Assembly (NCBI RefSeq): GCF_000182925.2
Contig: NC_026504.1
Location: forward strand, 186,001-250,000
Length of the DNA: 64,000 bases
Source of the DNA: Neurospora crassa OR74A
Lineage: Eukaryota > Ascomycota > Sordariomycetes > Sordariales > Sordariaceae
Direction: 5' to 3'
Below, piece by piece: positions 1 to 11,299 of this stretch (position 1 is its first letter; the number at the start of each line of letters is the position of its first letter). Below the pieces are notes generated by a model. It had not been told where the DNA came from and searched no databases. It was given only the letters and a program-made list of their open reading frames with translations. A program made the position numbers and the translations under genes.

Positions 1-1
1 C

Positions 2-148
2 ACCAAGGTTGTCGACCTCCACATCCTCAAGAGGCCCTATGTGATGGTTAGGCCCAGCCAACCCGACCCCAACATCCACACGCCACTCATCACATCCGTC
101 CTATCCAGCCTCTTCGCGCCAGGAATTGAACGAAGGCTGAAGTACTGA
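2..148 (+). CDS. 3' end of an unidentified protein (partial, enters from left)
   Basis: An open frame runs from the left edge of the window to a TGA at 146-148, giving 48 C-terminal residues. The composition is protein-like: hydrophobic and basic residues alternate, it includes KRPYVMVRPS, and it ends in ERRLKY. No start codon is needed because the gene would begin outside the window. I do not recognise the family, and 48 residues are too few to assign one. The alternative is a chance open frame, since this length is not statistically strong. The next convincing gene begins about 1.25 kb downstream on the same strand. Confidence 0.45.
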   Translation, partial: TKVVDLHILKRPYVMVRPSQPDPNIHTPLITSVLSSLFAPGIERRLKY

Positions 149-1396
149 CGCGTTCGAGCGGGAGGGTACTCCGGACCAATGGTTCTGCTGGCATGGGGTG
201 CTCAACGTTGGCCGTCGAAACAAGGTGATAAAGGAGACGTGGAAGTGTCGATGCAAAAAGCTCTGGAATGTGGGAGTATGCGTTCCTAGTCACCCGGGTT
301 CATACGAGCTGGCGAGTTGCGAGCCATGGTGTTAAGGTCGTGTAACCGAAGTAGTGTGGTTGGCGTCAGATTCCAAGTCACGCGAGTCACAGGACTCATG
401 CTACTTATTTGATTGCTGCGAGATGTGAAACCTCAATACTGAAAATGGGAAGGAAGATTTGATATGGGAAGCGGTTGGTTCTTTCCATAGCACCAGAGTA
501 GAGACACCGATATTGCTCATTTAACAGCATTTCGTCGTGGAAAGCCCCGCCAAGCCTGCGGTCGGTACCTACCTGGTAATTTGGACACACCCAAGCCACT
601 CGGCATTTCCACATCCCCACTTCGATGAATCATCAGTTGTTACTGATGTTAGGATTGGGGTGAATAGGTAGAAGTCTGCTGTGGTAGACTGAAAGATGGA
701 AATTTTTACTACACCGGGTTGAGAGTGGGAAGGGGAACTAAAAGTGACGAGAGCTGGAGGCCGGAGTCGGATATTTATGGTCGATTCTTGACATTGATGC
801 TTGCCTGGTTGGCGATGGTGTAAAGGCGCCGTACAGCAGCTTACAGCGACGATGAGAGTCGGTTGGCTGGCGAAGCGAATCCACCTAACCGACGAGTAAG
901 GTACCTCTAGGTTTGAGGGGCACAAAAACTGAGTGCGGCACCTCCTCGAGTGAGTGGCTCAAATTCTACCTTATTGTTTTCCATCAACCAACCATCACCA
1001 ATTCACCACTTCAGTCGTCATTGATTGAGTGGCATGCCCTGCAGCTAGTATGTACATTCTTCTCTCAGTGGTTCTCCTTTGATTCGCTCCCCCAAGACCG
1101 CGCCATCAGGTCCCAGCCACAGCCCCCATATTCCCAGCTGTCAATGGCCCAACAACGACACGACTCTGCCCAACAAGAAAAGTCCACGTCCACCATGCAA
1201 AGCCGACAACAAAACCTCTATGGATGGGTCCTTTTGGGAGTCTAAAGAGGGAGCCAACCCCCCCAAGTCTGCGACCACTTTGTGAGACATTTAGTCGGCA
1301 CCTTTGCAGCAAGTTCGAGTGCGTTTTCTCGCCGTTCAAGCGCACACAATCTCGTCTTCGACCTTCTCACTCTGCCCTGTCCCACATGGTTGAATA
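149..1396. other. Intergenic region upstream of the HET gene
   Basis: No convincing gene was found. Short open frames lie on both strands without family signatures. The last 300 bases before the HET start are rich in CCA/CAACA and pyrimidine runs, as is usual for promoters and leaders in this group. A CCTCTAGG motif of the dispersed type lies near 904. Confidence 0.5.
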
Positions 1397-3978
1397 ATGG
1401 CGACATCTCCACAAACTCTACGCCGTCGCCTTCGGGGCTACCTAGAACAACGACGGGCTAAAACGGGCACTGATACGCTCGTCGTAAGTTCTCGACTAGT
1501 CCTCGTTCATTGGATTTGCGTACTAACACAAACACACAGGATGGCACAAGATTCTGCTCCGAATGTCGACAAATTAGTGCCAAGCTTGAGGAACTCATTG
1601 GCCGTCGAAAGTTCTGCCAGTGCTTGGTCGCACCCATCGATCTTCGGAATCACATCCCAGTCGAACAGTCCCGACAAAAGAAATGTAACCTCTGCAATGT
1701 CATGACCCACATGGTTCGAGTCAGTGGTACCCTTGAAAGTTGGCTTACACAAAATTGCTACCTTTATATCGGTTCAGTAAGGGAACAGTACGGCATTTCT
1801 AGAGACTTCCCCCACATTTCTGACAGCTTTTGCATGTGGATTATGCCAAACGGAAATTTGCCAAGGTATAGCCCGTTTGGCCCATTGTTACCATACGAGC
1901 CCCGTGTTTACTACTTCTACGTTGGTCAGGCTGTTGAAGTCAGCAATGATTCAGGGAGAATAGGTGGCCGCCTCGTCGGACCTTACGCAGACTTCGAGCT
2001 TGTCAGGTCATGGTTGAACGACTGCACTTTGCATCATGGCACTACCACCTGCCAAACCGACGCTTCCAATCTCCAAGATGTTCCAGCGTTCCGAGTAATA
2101 GACTGTTCGTCGCGGAGTCTCGTTTCATGGTCGCAGCTACCGACAAACCAAGATCGCAATTATGTCGCTTTAAGCTACGTGTGGGGAACCAAACCGGATG
2201 ATGGGAATGAAGGAGACATGGACATCTCGGACCGGACAGTGGATTGGCCACTTCCATCAAAGCTTCCTCCTCTCATCGAAGATACTATCACGGCGGTCAC
2301 CAAGCTAGGCTTCAAATATCTCTGGATTGATCGATACTGTATCCCACAAGGGGATCAAGAAGCAAAACACACACAGATTCAGAACATGGATAGCATATAT
2401 GGGTCAGCTTCCTTGACAATCATTGCGGCGGCGGGAAATGATCCATCCCACGGACTCCCAGGTGTGTCGTTGCCGAGATACGGCCGTGGTCGCCCGGATA
2501 AGGATCCACCATTTTCTGTTAAAATTGGATCCCGAACGTTTGTCACTGTGGGGACAGGCGACATGCCACGACAACTAAGGGAATCAAAGTGGAATAATCG
2601 AGCTTGGACGATGCAGGAAGCTTTTCTATCATGCCGCTGCCTCGTTTTCTTCGATGATGGAGCATACTTCCAATGCAGCTCACCTAGGTCGCACCGCTTT
2701 GAGGCACTTCATGAGCCGTCAGCTCTACTGCAGCTCAGACACGAAGTACTCAGTACCCAAAAGCGAGAAGTTATGGAATTAATGCCTGCAGACTCATTGA
2801 TTCTGACCAAAATCGGAAAAGCTGGGGATTTTAAGCTTGACTGGTGCCTGCAACTTGTGGAGGACTATTTCCCTCGAAGCCTGACCTTCGAAAACGACAC
2901 CCTAAATGCATTTTCGGGCATGTTGAAGTATTTGCAGTCCTTGAAACCGTCAATTCCCAACCTGTGGGGTGTTTTGATGCTTCCAGACGTCCTATCAACG
3001 TCCCCTAAACAACGGATCAGATATAACCTCGTCCGCGGTTTAGCGTGGCTTTACCGTGGGTATACCTCTAGGGGTGATCCGATCTCGCACAACCTTGGCA
3101 AGCTAGAAGGAACAACCAAATCACTGAGGAAGGAGATGTTCCCGAGCTGGACATGGGCTGATTGGAGGCCAAGAGTTGAACTTGACGGTAGGGGTGGAAA
3201 TGACAACATTCGCATCATTCCCCAAGATTCACCCTTCACTTCCCTTGTCGATCTGAGTGTGGAGCTTGACGATGGAAGGATCGTCTCTTGGGGTCAGGGA
3301 TACCTTTACGACTCGGATGTATCATGGTTGGCAACTTTGCCAAACCCGCCAAGGATTCTGCACATCCAGGGATATACCGCTAATCCGCAACTACGATACA
3401 TGACGGAGGAAGAGTGGGCGGAGTTCAACGAGCGAACTATACTTCCCAATAAAGAAGCCCACGCCCACAGTGAAAATGGTGGTTATCCCGAGCACCACGA
3501 GTGCTGGTCCGACACGCAACGTTGGATATTGATAGACGCTGATGGGCAGCACCTCCAGCCACTGCTTGAGACGGCTTCCCACGATGAGCCCCGGTGCTGG
3601 GTACACGTGAGAAATTCTGCTCAATATAACTCTGGCTTTCAAGAAAGTTTGGCAGCCGAAGCATACCTTTTCCAAAGGCAGAGGGGCAACCAGGCCGACA
3701 CCATCAAACCCTACACCGAGTGCACGTTCGATTTTCGAGTCATTGTACTAGGTTATGATGTGTGGGGCTTTGTGTATTACATGATACTCATGAAGGCCGA
3801 CAGTCAGATTGAAGCATTTGAGCGCATCAAGGTCCTTCGATTTGAGTACCTTTCATACTACGATGAATCGGGCGAGAACCCAGCGTGGCGAGAGGAGCTT
3901 TTGGCCGAATCAACCGGAGAGCACGCTGAATCCTTCCGGGGGACACCATGGGTCAAGATGGACACTAGAATAGCCTAG
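1397..3978 (+). CDS. HET-domain (heterokaryon incompatibility) protein
   Basis: Predicted 841 aa from two exons, 1397-1483 and 1540-3978. The 56-nt intron has a GTAAGT donor, a TACTAAC branch site at 1521 and a CACAG acceptor, and the join keeps frame. The HET domain is clear: ALSYVWG, then LWIDRYCIPQGD, then DSIYGSASLTIIAAAG, and further on NRAWTMQEAFLS, which are the family's ordered motifs (roughly residues 240-430). The long C-terminal part has no motif I recognise. HET proteins trigger compartment death when incompatible hyphae fuse; many fungal genomes carry dozens, and most have no known partner. No NACHT, WD40 or other repeat domain is visible, so this is a HET-only architecture. The frame is complete, so the gene appears intact. 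Its role as an actual incompatibility gene is inference. Confidence 0.93.
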
Positions 3979-4132
3979 AGACAGTGAAGCGGGAGGTTGA
4001 GATAGAACAAATTTCCTTACTTTGTAAATGTATCTAGGTAGCAAAGAGAATGTCATATCCCGTTTCCACACATCGAGAAACTCAGTCACTTTGACCAAGC
4101 TCAGTCGACATGCCTAGTTTAAATACGGACTA

Positions 4133-5453
4133 CTAAATACCACCCGCCCAAGCCAACATAACCCTCATCATCACCCCCTCCTCACACCCCACCGCCGCAT
4201 CCAACGTCGGCTGCACATGTGCCTCGCCTACACACTCCACCGTCACCACACCCCTCCCCTTGACCTCCCTCTCCAAGTCCGTGGAGGTAGTATCTCGATC
4301 CATCACCACCGTCTCACCCCCCACACACTCCCTTCCAAACCGGCGACAACTATCCACCAACACCTCGGCCGTACCCACCGTCACCAACGTCTTTCCCACC
4401 ATCGCCCTCTGCCCATCCCTGCCAAACACCCGTCCCCAAACTTCCTCTTCCTCTTCGGTATCCCTCTCTTCCGAAAAACTGCACAAATTCGCCCACACCT
4501 CATCCACCTTGGGATCCCAAAGTTGTTGATACCGCGCACACTGTCCTTCCGTGAGATAATCCCATTTATCATCCGCTTTCTCAAACATGGATGCACCACC
4601 CGGCCGCTGCATCGACGCCCAAGGGGAAATAAACACGGCCGCTTTGAACTGATCTTTTTCATCCTTCTTCCAACCTTCTACCTGCGGTGCATACGGACTT
4701 GGCTTGGCGAGGTGAGCCAGCAAGGCGCCGACGAGTTGGCCGCCGGCACTGTCTCCCGCGAGGATGATGTCGGAGGGACAAAGGGATTGATCAGTAAGGA
4801 GGTAAGAAAGCGCGGCAACGGCTTGGATTAGTTGAGCGGGATAAGGGTGTTCAGGCGCGAGGGCGTATTCGAGGATGATGGTTTGGTGAGCTTGGCTGGC
4901 CTGGTGCAGGGAGAGAATAAAAGGCATGTGGCCTGCGGCGCGAAGGGGATTGACGAAGCCGCCGCCGTGGAAGTAGAGGAGTGTGGTCTTTCTGTCACTG
5001 GTGTCGGCCTGGCCAGTCACGGGGGTGAGGAAGTGTAAGACTGGTGGTGGGACATGCTTGAGCTGAGGATCTGAAGATGGCGGGAGAGGAACGGTAACGG
5101 TGGTGTGTGCGATGTTGGGGTGTAGGGAGACGTAAAGCTCGATGGCTTTCCCTGTGGGGACGCGCCGTGCTTGGAGGTGTAGGTACTTGGCGGGGTAAGT
5201 GGCGCGGCGGACTTTGAGGAGAGCCAGAGCGAGGTTTTGGCGCCAGTGTAAAGAGGGATTACTCTGGAAGAGGAGGAATTTGATGCATCGCGCGGCTGTA
5301 GTGGGTGTTAGTGAGGACTTGACTTTGAAACATGAGAACGGGAGGGGGCAGACCGAAGAGCGGAACAAGCCAGGTGAGAGAGAGCTTCTCCCAGAGAGTG
5401 AGAGCCTCAGATGGGGGCTCGTCGGCGGTCATTTTGAGTGGGTGAATAGTCAA
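4133..5453 (-). CDS. Alpha/beta hydrolase, hormone-sensitive-lipase type
   Basis: Predicted 420 aa. Exon 1 is 5453-5354 and exon 2 is 5295-4133, with a 58-nt intron carrying an atypical GTCTGC donor, an ACTAAC branch site and a CTACAG acceptor. The oxyanion-hole motif HGGGF and the nucleophile elbow GDSAGG are present in the usual order and spacing. An Asp in GTAEVLVD and a His in GEAHVQP near the C-terminus fit the rest of the triad. Enzymes of this family hydrolyse esters or lactones of small molecules; the substrate cannot be told from sequence. An N-terminal hydrophobic stretch (LSLTWLVPLF) may be a membrane anchor. A second in-frame ATG lies seven codons downstream of the chosen start. 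It is transcribed divergently from egt2, about 0.93 kb away. Confidence 0.88.
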
Positions 5454-6381
5454 GGGTGCCTATGGAATTATGTTTTGTGGTATTGATAAAGTGAGGTTGG
5501 GAAGCATAGCCAGCAACAGTGGTGATGTTTTGTTACCCGCGATACAACGAATTGTATTTTACCGAGGTACCTACGTGCCGGAAAATGACAACCGCGATGA
5601 CATTGCGACACTGCTTAGTCAGGCTCCCTGACTCGTGAGGGTCCCTGGTCGCAAACATTTCGAGAACGACGAAACTTTCCAGAACAACAACTCAAAATTT
5701 CGCAACACCAAAGTTTTTGTCTAACATCATCACCATGTCAACAAATATCCAAAACAAGTCACAAAGTCAATGCCTGACGCCGTCCTTGATCCGTCTCCAA
5801 CCGCATAAGCCACACCCGCTGCATTCCGGCAATTGCCGACGGCCAACCGGCATGTTCCCCGCTTTTGTTTATCTAGTCATCTTTCAACGGATGGAAATAC
5901 GCCCTTGGAATGATTGAACTCACGCCCTTCAATTGACAAGATGCAACCTCGTCATACCTCAAACCCAAAGATAAGAGTTCTGGAAGGTTACCCATCCACT
6001 ATGACTCGATAGAGTTGAACAATTCGAGCTTATCAGAGGTCGAGGACTGAAAGCTGAAAAAGACGATGTGGGGTTGATGGCAATGCATGCCCCTGTCCCT
6101 GCTATAGGTAAGACGGAGTGACGGGGTAACCCTCCACCGGAAGGATCCGCTGATGACAGACGATCCGGTTCGGTTTCCCGGTTGGCAAGGGTCTGATGAA
6201 CGGTCCGATGGAGTCATGGCACTCACATGTGCACATGTTTGTGGGGTTCCGTGAGTCAAGATCATTGACGTCTCATACCTAACAAGCTTTCATATTTCAA
6301 GGAGTGTTTCCCTACTCACTCATCGCAAATATCATCACCCATTCTCTTGGTCTCTCGACACCCAGCAATCAACAAGTCACA
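5454..6381. promoter_or_regulatory. Divergent promoter interval, hydrolase / egt2
   Basis: This is a 928-bp gene-free interval between two divergently oriented starts. It contains CA-rich and CATCACC runs around 5690-5830. No coding potential or clear operator was seen. Whether regulation is shared is unknown. Confidence 0.45.
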
Positions 6382-7857
6382 ATGGTCGCCACCACCGTCG
6401 AGCTGCCTCTGCAGCAAAAGGCCGACGCCGCCCAAACTGTTACTGGCCCCCTCCCATTCGGCAATTCCCTCCTCAAGGAATTCGTCCTCGACCCTGCCTA
6501 CCGGAACCTCAACCATGGTCTGTACAACATCCCCCATGCATGACCCCAATGTAATCACTAACGAAAAGCAGGCTCCTTCGGCACCATCCCCTCCGCCATC
6601 CAACAAAAACTCCGCAGTTACCAAACCGCCGCCGAAGCCCGCCCCTGCCCCTTCCTCCGCTACCAAACCCCCGTACTCCTCGACGAATCCCGCGCCGCCG
6701 TCGCCAACCTCCTCAAAGTCCCCGTCGAAACCGTCGTCTTCGTCGCCAACGCCACTATGGGCGTCAACACTGTCCTGCGCAACATCGTCTGGTCCGCCGA
6801 CGGCAAGGACGAGATCCTCTACTTCGACACCATCTACGGCGCCTGCGGCAAGACCATCGACTACGTCATCGAAGACAAGCGAGGGATCGTTTCTTCTCGC
6901 TGTATCCCATTGATCTACCCCGCCGAAGACGACGATGTCGTCGCTGCCTTCCGGGACGCCATCAAGAAGAGCCGCGAAGAAGGCAAGCGACCCCGTCTGG
7001 CTGTTATCGACGTCGTCTCCTCCATGCCTGGCGTACGGTTCCCGTTCGAGGACATCGTCAAGATCTGCAAAGAAGAAGAGATCATCTCGTGCGTGGACGG
7101 CGCCCAAGGCATCGGCATGGTGGACCTCAAGATCACCGAGACCGACCCGGATTTTTTGATTAGTAACTGCCACAAGTGGCTGTTTACTCCGCGCGGATGT
7201 GCCGTGTTCTACGTGCCTGTGCGTAACCAGCACTTGATCCGCTCGACGCTGCCTACTAGCCATGGGTTCGTGCCGCAGGTCGGGAATAGGTTCAACCCGC
7301 TGGTGCCGGCGGGGAACAAGTCAGCGTTTGTTAGCAACTTTGAGTTTGTGGGCACGGTGGATAACTCGCCGTTCTTTTGTGTTAAGGACGCGATCAAGTG
7401 GCGCGAGGAGGTGCTCGGTGGGGAGGAGAGGATCATGGAGTACATGACTAAATTGGCGAGGGAAGGTGGACAGAAAGTGGCGGAGATTCTGGGGACGAGG
7501 GTGTTGGAGAATAGCACGGGAACGCTGATCAGGTGCGCCATGGTCAATATTGCGTTGCCGTTCGTTGTGGGAGAGGATCCCAAGGCGCCGGTCAAGTTGA
7601 CGGAGAAGGAGGAGAAGGATGTTGAAGGGTTGTATGAGATTCCCCATGAGGAGGCAAACATGGCGTTCAAGTGGATGTACAACGTGCTGCAGGACGAGTT
7701 TAACACGTTTGTACCCATGACCTTCCACAGGAGGAGGTTCTGGGCCAGATTGAGCGCGCAGGTGTATTTGGAGATGAGCGATTTCGAGTGGGCGGGGAAG
7801 ACGTTGAAGGAGTTGTGTGAGAGGGTGGCTAAGGGGGAGTACAAGGAGAGCGCCTGA
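6382..7857 (+). CDS. egt2: Ergothioneine biosynthesis PLP C-S lyase Egt2
   Basis: Predicted 473 aa from exons 6382-6517 and 6572-7857. The 54-nt intron has a GTCTGT donor, a CACTAAC branch site and an AAGCAG acceptor, and splicing creates the class V motif LNHGSFGT. It belongs to fold-type I PLP enzymes (isopenicillin N epimerase-like, class V aminotransferases). SNCHKWLF carries the Schiff-base lysine, which falls at residue 247. A tyrosine in FDTIYGAC falls at residue 134. From memory, both numbers and the 473-aa length match the characterised N. crassa Egt2, which cleaves the C-S bond of hercynylcysteine sulfoxide to give ergothioneine. This is recalled knowledge, not a database result. 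An in-frame ATG exists 26 codons upstream (6304), but the ATG at 6382 has a better context and agrees with the numbering. The gene converges on the SDR gene with 90 bp between stops. Confidence 0.92.
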
Positions 7858-7947
7858 TTTTGGATTTGGATATGATGACGATAAGTTCAATCTACCTTGA
7901 TACCCTGCCTTGTTCCTTCATTCGATGATGCTTCTGTTTACACAGGT

Positions 7948-9303
7948 CTAGTTCGGCAAAATCTTCTCATCCGGGCCACAATGTCCAGCGATCTTCGGTG
8001 TGCCCTTCCCAACGCCCATCTCCCTCAAGCTCCTGACCGTATCAGCCACGCTTTCCTCCAAACTCCTACACTCGAGCTCCAGCACCTCCTTACTCCTCGC
8101 ATTGTCGAACTTCCAGTGATTCTCCGGGAAGTCATCAAACTTGACACAATCTTGACACATTTCCACTTCTTCCCCCTTGTTCTCAACCTCGCTGCCTTGT
8201 TGGTGTTGGTGTTGCTTCGCTCTACACAACCCATGAACAACCCCTGCAATTTTCGCATTGCTAAAGAACCCCCCAACAACATAAAACCGCTTCCCTCCCG
8301 CCTCGGGCCTCGTCATCGCCCTCACATGCGCAACGGCTACATCGCGCACATCCACAAACGTGAATACCGGCGCCGTCCGCGGAATTACCTGGCACCACTT
8401 ACCCGTCAAGCAATCAGCAATCCTCTCATTCGACGTATTAACCTTCAATTCCCCGGCATTCTTGACGTCCAGACTCCTTGGCAGCGGCCCAAACGTATAC
8501 GTGTTATTAATCGTCGCCAAGTCCCAACTGAGCTCGTTCTCTTCCATAAACTCCCACGCCGCTTGCTCGGCGAACTTCTTGCTAGCTCTGTATGTCGTGT
8601 CGCCGGGCGCGTTGGGGTCCGCGGCCTGGTCCCAGTTCAGTGTCTCATCGTCGGGCCAAGAGGATTCATCGTACACGGGGCGGTGGTTGGGCGGGTTGAG
8701 TATGGCGGCGCTGCTGGAGGTCAAGACGGCGCGGAGGAGGGAGGAGGAGGCGTGCTCTTGGAGAGAGGACAAGAGCGAGACGGTGCCGTTGATGGCTGGG
8801 AGGAGACAGTCGTTTACCGGGTCCGAGAAGGAGAATTGGCAAGGGGATGCGGTGTGGATGCAATAGTGGAGGGGGAGGTTGGTTTTGATGACCTGTGAGG
8901 GGAGATGACTTGTTAGGATAGGTACAAGACCGCGGAAGCAAAGTTAGGGTAAACTGGAAAGGAAAAGGAAAAGTAGGGACGAACCTCATCGAAAGCTCCG
9001 TCTTCAGCAATGTCTTCGACCACGGCGTAGGTCACCTTGCAGCCGACGCTGTTGACCACGTTGGGGGAGTTGGCGATGGAGGCGATGATGCGTTCGCCTT
9101 TGGCTTGGGAGCGGGCGGTTACGACGATGTCGAAGCCGCATTCGAGGAGGTGATCGAGGATGTGGGAGGCAATGAAGCCGGTGCCGCCTGTTGTCGGGTG
9201 TGTCAACGGAATTGACGAGATGAAGATTAAGGCAACCAAGTCACATACCGGTCAAGAGCACCTTGCTCTTGGGGTGGCCGGGGATACCTCCTAGCATCGG
9301 CAT
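7948..9303 (-). CDS. Extended SDR / NAD(P)-dependent epimerase-reductase (dihydroflavonol-reductase-like)
   Basis: Predicted 400 aa from three exons: 9303-9249, 9187-8985 and 8892-7948. Intron 1 (61 nt, GTATGT donor) splits the Rossmann glycine motif, and splicing restores LLTGGTGFIASHI. Intron 2 (92 nt) has a GTTCGT donor and a CCTAAC branch site. The fold markers follow in order: the nucleotide-binding TGGTGF, then HTASP at about residue 95, then the catalytic YRASKK with the Tyr-x3-Lys pair, then FTFVDVRDVAVAHV. This is the dihydroflavonol/cinnamoyl-CoA/methylglyoxal reductase (Gre2-like) group, which reduces carbonyls using NADPH. The substrate is unknown. A start further upstream is not needed, because the initial MPMLGGIPGH leads straight into the fold. 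It is divergent from the FAD monooxygenase, with 505 bp between starts. Confidence 0.88.
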
Positions 9304-9808
9304 GGTGATAATGGGGCGGAAGGTAGGAACGAAGTTTGTGCTGTGTTGTGGTGAAGGTAGGGTAGTTTCAGTCCAAAAGGAGACAGGTCGTCTGCTAAAT
9401 GTAGAGATATGTTCAGCTGAGTTGTTTGGGGAAAGTGGAAGCTCGGGTTGTGCCGGTGTTGCACAACAGCTGGGGTAACAAACAGTCGGACGTCCCCCAC
9501 CCAAGCACCGACCCGACCCGACCCGACCGACCACAGAAACCTGTCTCACTTGCATAACTTATGCCTCAATCATGCGTTCCCCGCGGCGCACAACTTGCAT
9601 TCCAACGCCAAATTGGGCTGAGCTTTGCATAAAACCAATGTAGGCACCTCGCTCTCTCGCGACTCGAGTACTTCACACTTCGTTCCATGTCGACTCCTTA
9701 ACACTTCAGCCCTCAACTTCTGTCTGGACTCTTCAGATACTACAACGCTTGGAGACCTCATTCAGCATACCTCGACACTCTACTACCAACAGACGACTAC
9801 AAGCCGAA
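9304..9808. promoter_or_regulatory. Divergent promoter, SDR / FAD monooxygenase
   Basis: This 505-bp interval separates two divergent enzyme starts. A TATA-like GCATAAAA lies near 9627 on the plus side. A short tandem ACCCGACCCGACCCGACC run occurs around 9512-9531. The arrangement could permit co-regulation; no specific binding site was recognised. Confidence 0.4.
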
Positions 9809-11299
9809 ATGCCCTCCATCCCCCAAAGTCGCTTCCCGTCCGGGCCCTCGCCCATTCCCTTCCACGTAGCAATCATAGGCGGCGGTATAACCGGCATCAA
9901 CCTCGCTCTCGGGCTCGAACATCGTGGCATATCCTACACAGTCTACGAGCGTTCCCCGGGCTTCCGTGAAATCGGTGCTGGCATCGGCTTCTCTCCCAAT
10001 GCCGAAGAAGCCATGAAGCTGCTCAACCCCGATATCTTTCACGCTTACAAGCGCACCGCCAACCCAAATGGCGAAGACAAGTTCCAGTGGATCAATGGCC
10101 TCACCGACGAGCGGCTGTACTCCCTTCCCGTGCCCAAGGACGGATTCCTAGGCTGCAAGAGATCCGAGATTCTAGAGGAGTGGGGGAGACTCGTCCCGTC
10201 GCAAAACATCCAGTTCAACAAGACGATAGAGGTAGTCCAAGAACCCGGAGACCAAGGATACAACCCCGACGAGGCCAGTGGAAAGATACTGCTCAGATTC
10301 ACCGACGGTACCCAGGCCAGCGTTGACCTCGTCATCGGGTGTGACGGCATCCGCTCTCGCTTGCGTCAACATGTCCAGTCCCATCTCGACCGTTCCTCTA
10401 TTCAACATGTAGCAAAAGAAAGCTACACCTATAAATACTGCTACCGCGCCCTTGTTCCCATGTCCCGCGCCATCGAAGCCGTGGGTCAGCATCGTGCCTC
10501 GACAAGATTCATGTACAACGGCCCCGGCGCGCACATCATCACCTACCCCATCGGCAATAACTCGGTCCTGAACATGCTTGCCGTCATCAGTGACCCCAAT
10601 GAGTGGCCGGATGAGCAGAGACACGTGCTCCCCGGTAACAAAGATGACATCATCCAGGCATTCAACGGATGGCATCCCACCGTGCAAAAGCTCGCTGACC
10701 TGTTCCCGAAAGAGAACGAAAGAGGAGACGGGAACATTGTCAAGTGGGGCATCTTTGACACCTTGGACTTTCCCCTTCCGAAATACTATTCCGGCCGAGT
10801 AGCCGTAGCCGGCGACGCCGCGCACGCCACGGGGCCGCATCTTGGAGCAGGCGGAGGGTTGGGGATCGAAGATGCGCTAATTCTGGCGGAGCTGTTGGAA
10901 AAGGTGACTGAGATTCAGGCCTCTAACGGCTCTGAATCCGAACTGGGCGCGGACATAATGCTAGAGCGGGCACTCTACCAGTACAACGACTTTAGGTATG
11001 CTAGAACGCAGGACGTGGTTTCCTGGACAAGGAAGGCGGTGGATTTGTTTCAGTGGAAGGACGAAAACGTGGCCAAGGATGGAAAGAAGTTTGGAAGGCT
11101 CGTCAAGAAGTTGTTCCATCAAGTTTGGTACGATTTGGATCTGCACCAGATGGTGGATTGGTCTAGAGGCAGGCTGGAATTCGATGTGCTTGAACGGGCT
11201 TTGGAGCCGATTGAGAGGGAAGCGAGAGAAACTCGGGGGGGTGACAATTTATCAAGCTTGTCAGATATAGATAGTGAGGAGGGAGATTACCGTGTCTGA
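9809..11299 (+). CDS. FAD-dependent monooxygenase, salicylate-hydroxylase-like
   Basis: Single-exon, 496 aa, from ATG 9809. The group A flavoprotein hydroxylase landmarks are all present. The N-terminal dinucleotide-binding fold has IIGGGITGINLALGLE ending in the acidic ribose-binding residue of VYERS. The DG motif is GCDGIRSRLR near residue 180. The FAD ribityl-binding GD motif is VAGDAAHATGPHLGAGGG near residue 340. Members hydroxylate aromatic rings with NAD(P)H and O2, and in fungi they occur in salicylate and other aromatic catabolism or in secondary metabolism. The acidic Ser/Asp-rich C-terminal tail is unremarkable. No signal peptide or membrane segment is seen. The substrate is not predictable; the neighbouring SDR and hydrolase make a small-molecule pathway plausible but unproven. 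Confidence 0.9.
   Translation: MPSIPQSRFPSGPSPIPFHVAIIGGGITGINLALGLEHRGISYTVYERSPGFREIGAGIGFSPNAEEAMKLLNPDIFHAYKRTANPNGEDKFQWINGLTDERLYSLPVPKDGFLGCKRSEILEEWGRLVPSQNIQFNKTIEVVQEPGDQGYNPDEASGKILLRFTDGTQASVDLVIGCDGIRSRLRQHVQSHLDRSSIQHVAKESYTYKYCYRALVPMSRAIEAVGQHRASTRFMYNGPGAHIITYPIGNNSVLNMLAVISDPNEWPDEQRHVLPGNKDDIIQAFNGWHPTVQKLADLFPKENERGDGNIVKWGIFDTLDFPLPKYYSGRVAVAGDAAHATGPHLGAGGGLGIEDALILAELLEKVTEIQASNGSESELGADIMLERALYQYNDFRYARTQDVVSWTRKAVDLFQWKDENVAKDGKKFGRLVKKLFHQVWYDLDLHQMVDWSRGRLEFDVLERALEPIEREARETRGGDNLSSLSDIDSEEGDYRV

Noticed and set aside
6316-7263. Long open frame of 315 codons on the minus strand opposite egt2
   Set aside because: It is the shadow of the egt2 coding frame in GC-rich sequence; its composition is Asp/Gly/Val-rich and it has no domain motif.
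7897-8898. 333-codon plus-strand frame opposite the SDR gene
   Set aside because: Starts after egt2 and mirrors the SDR exon; the SDR motifs on the minus strand are decisive.
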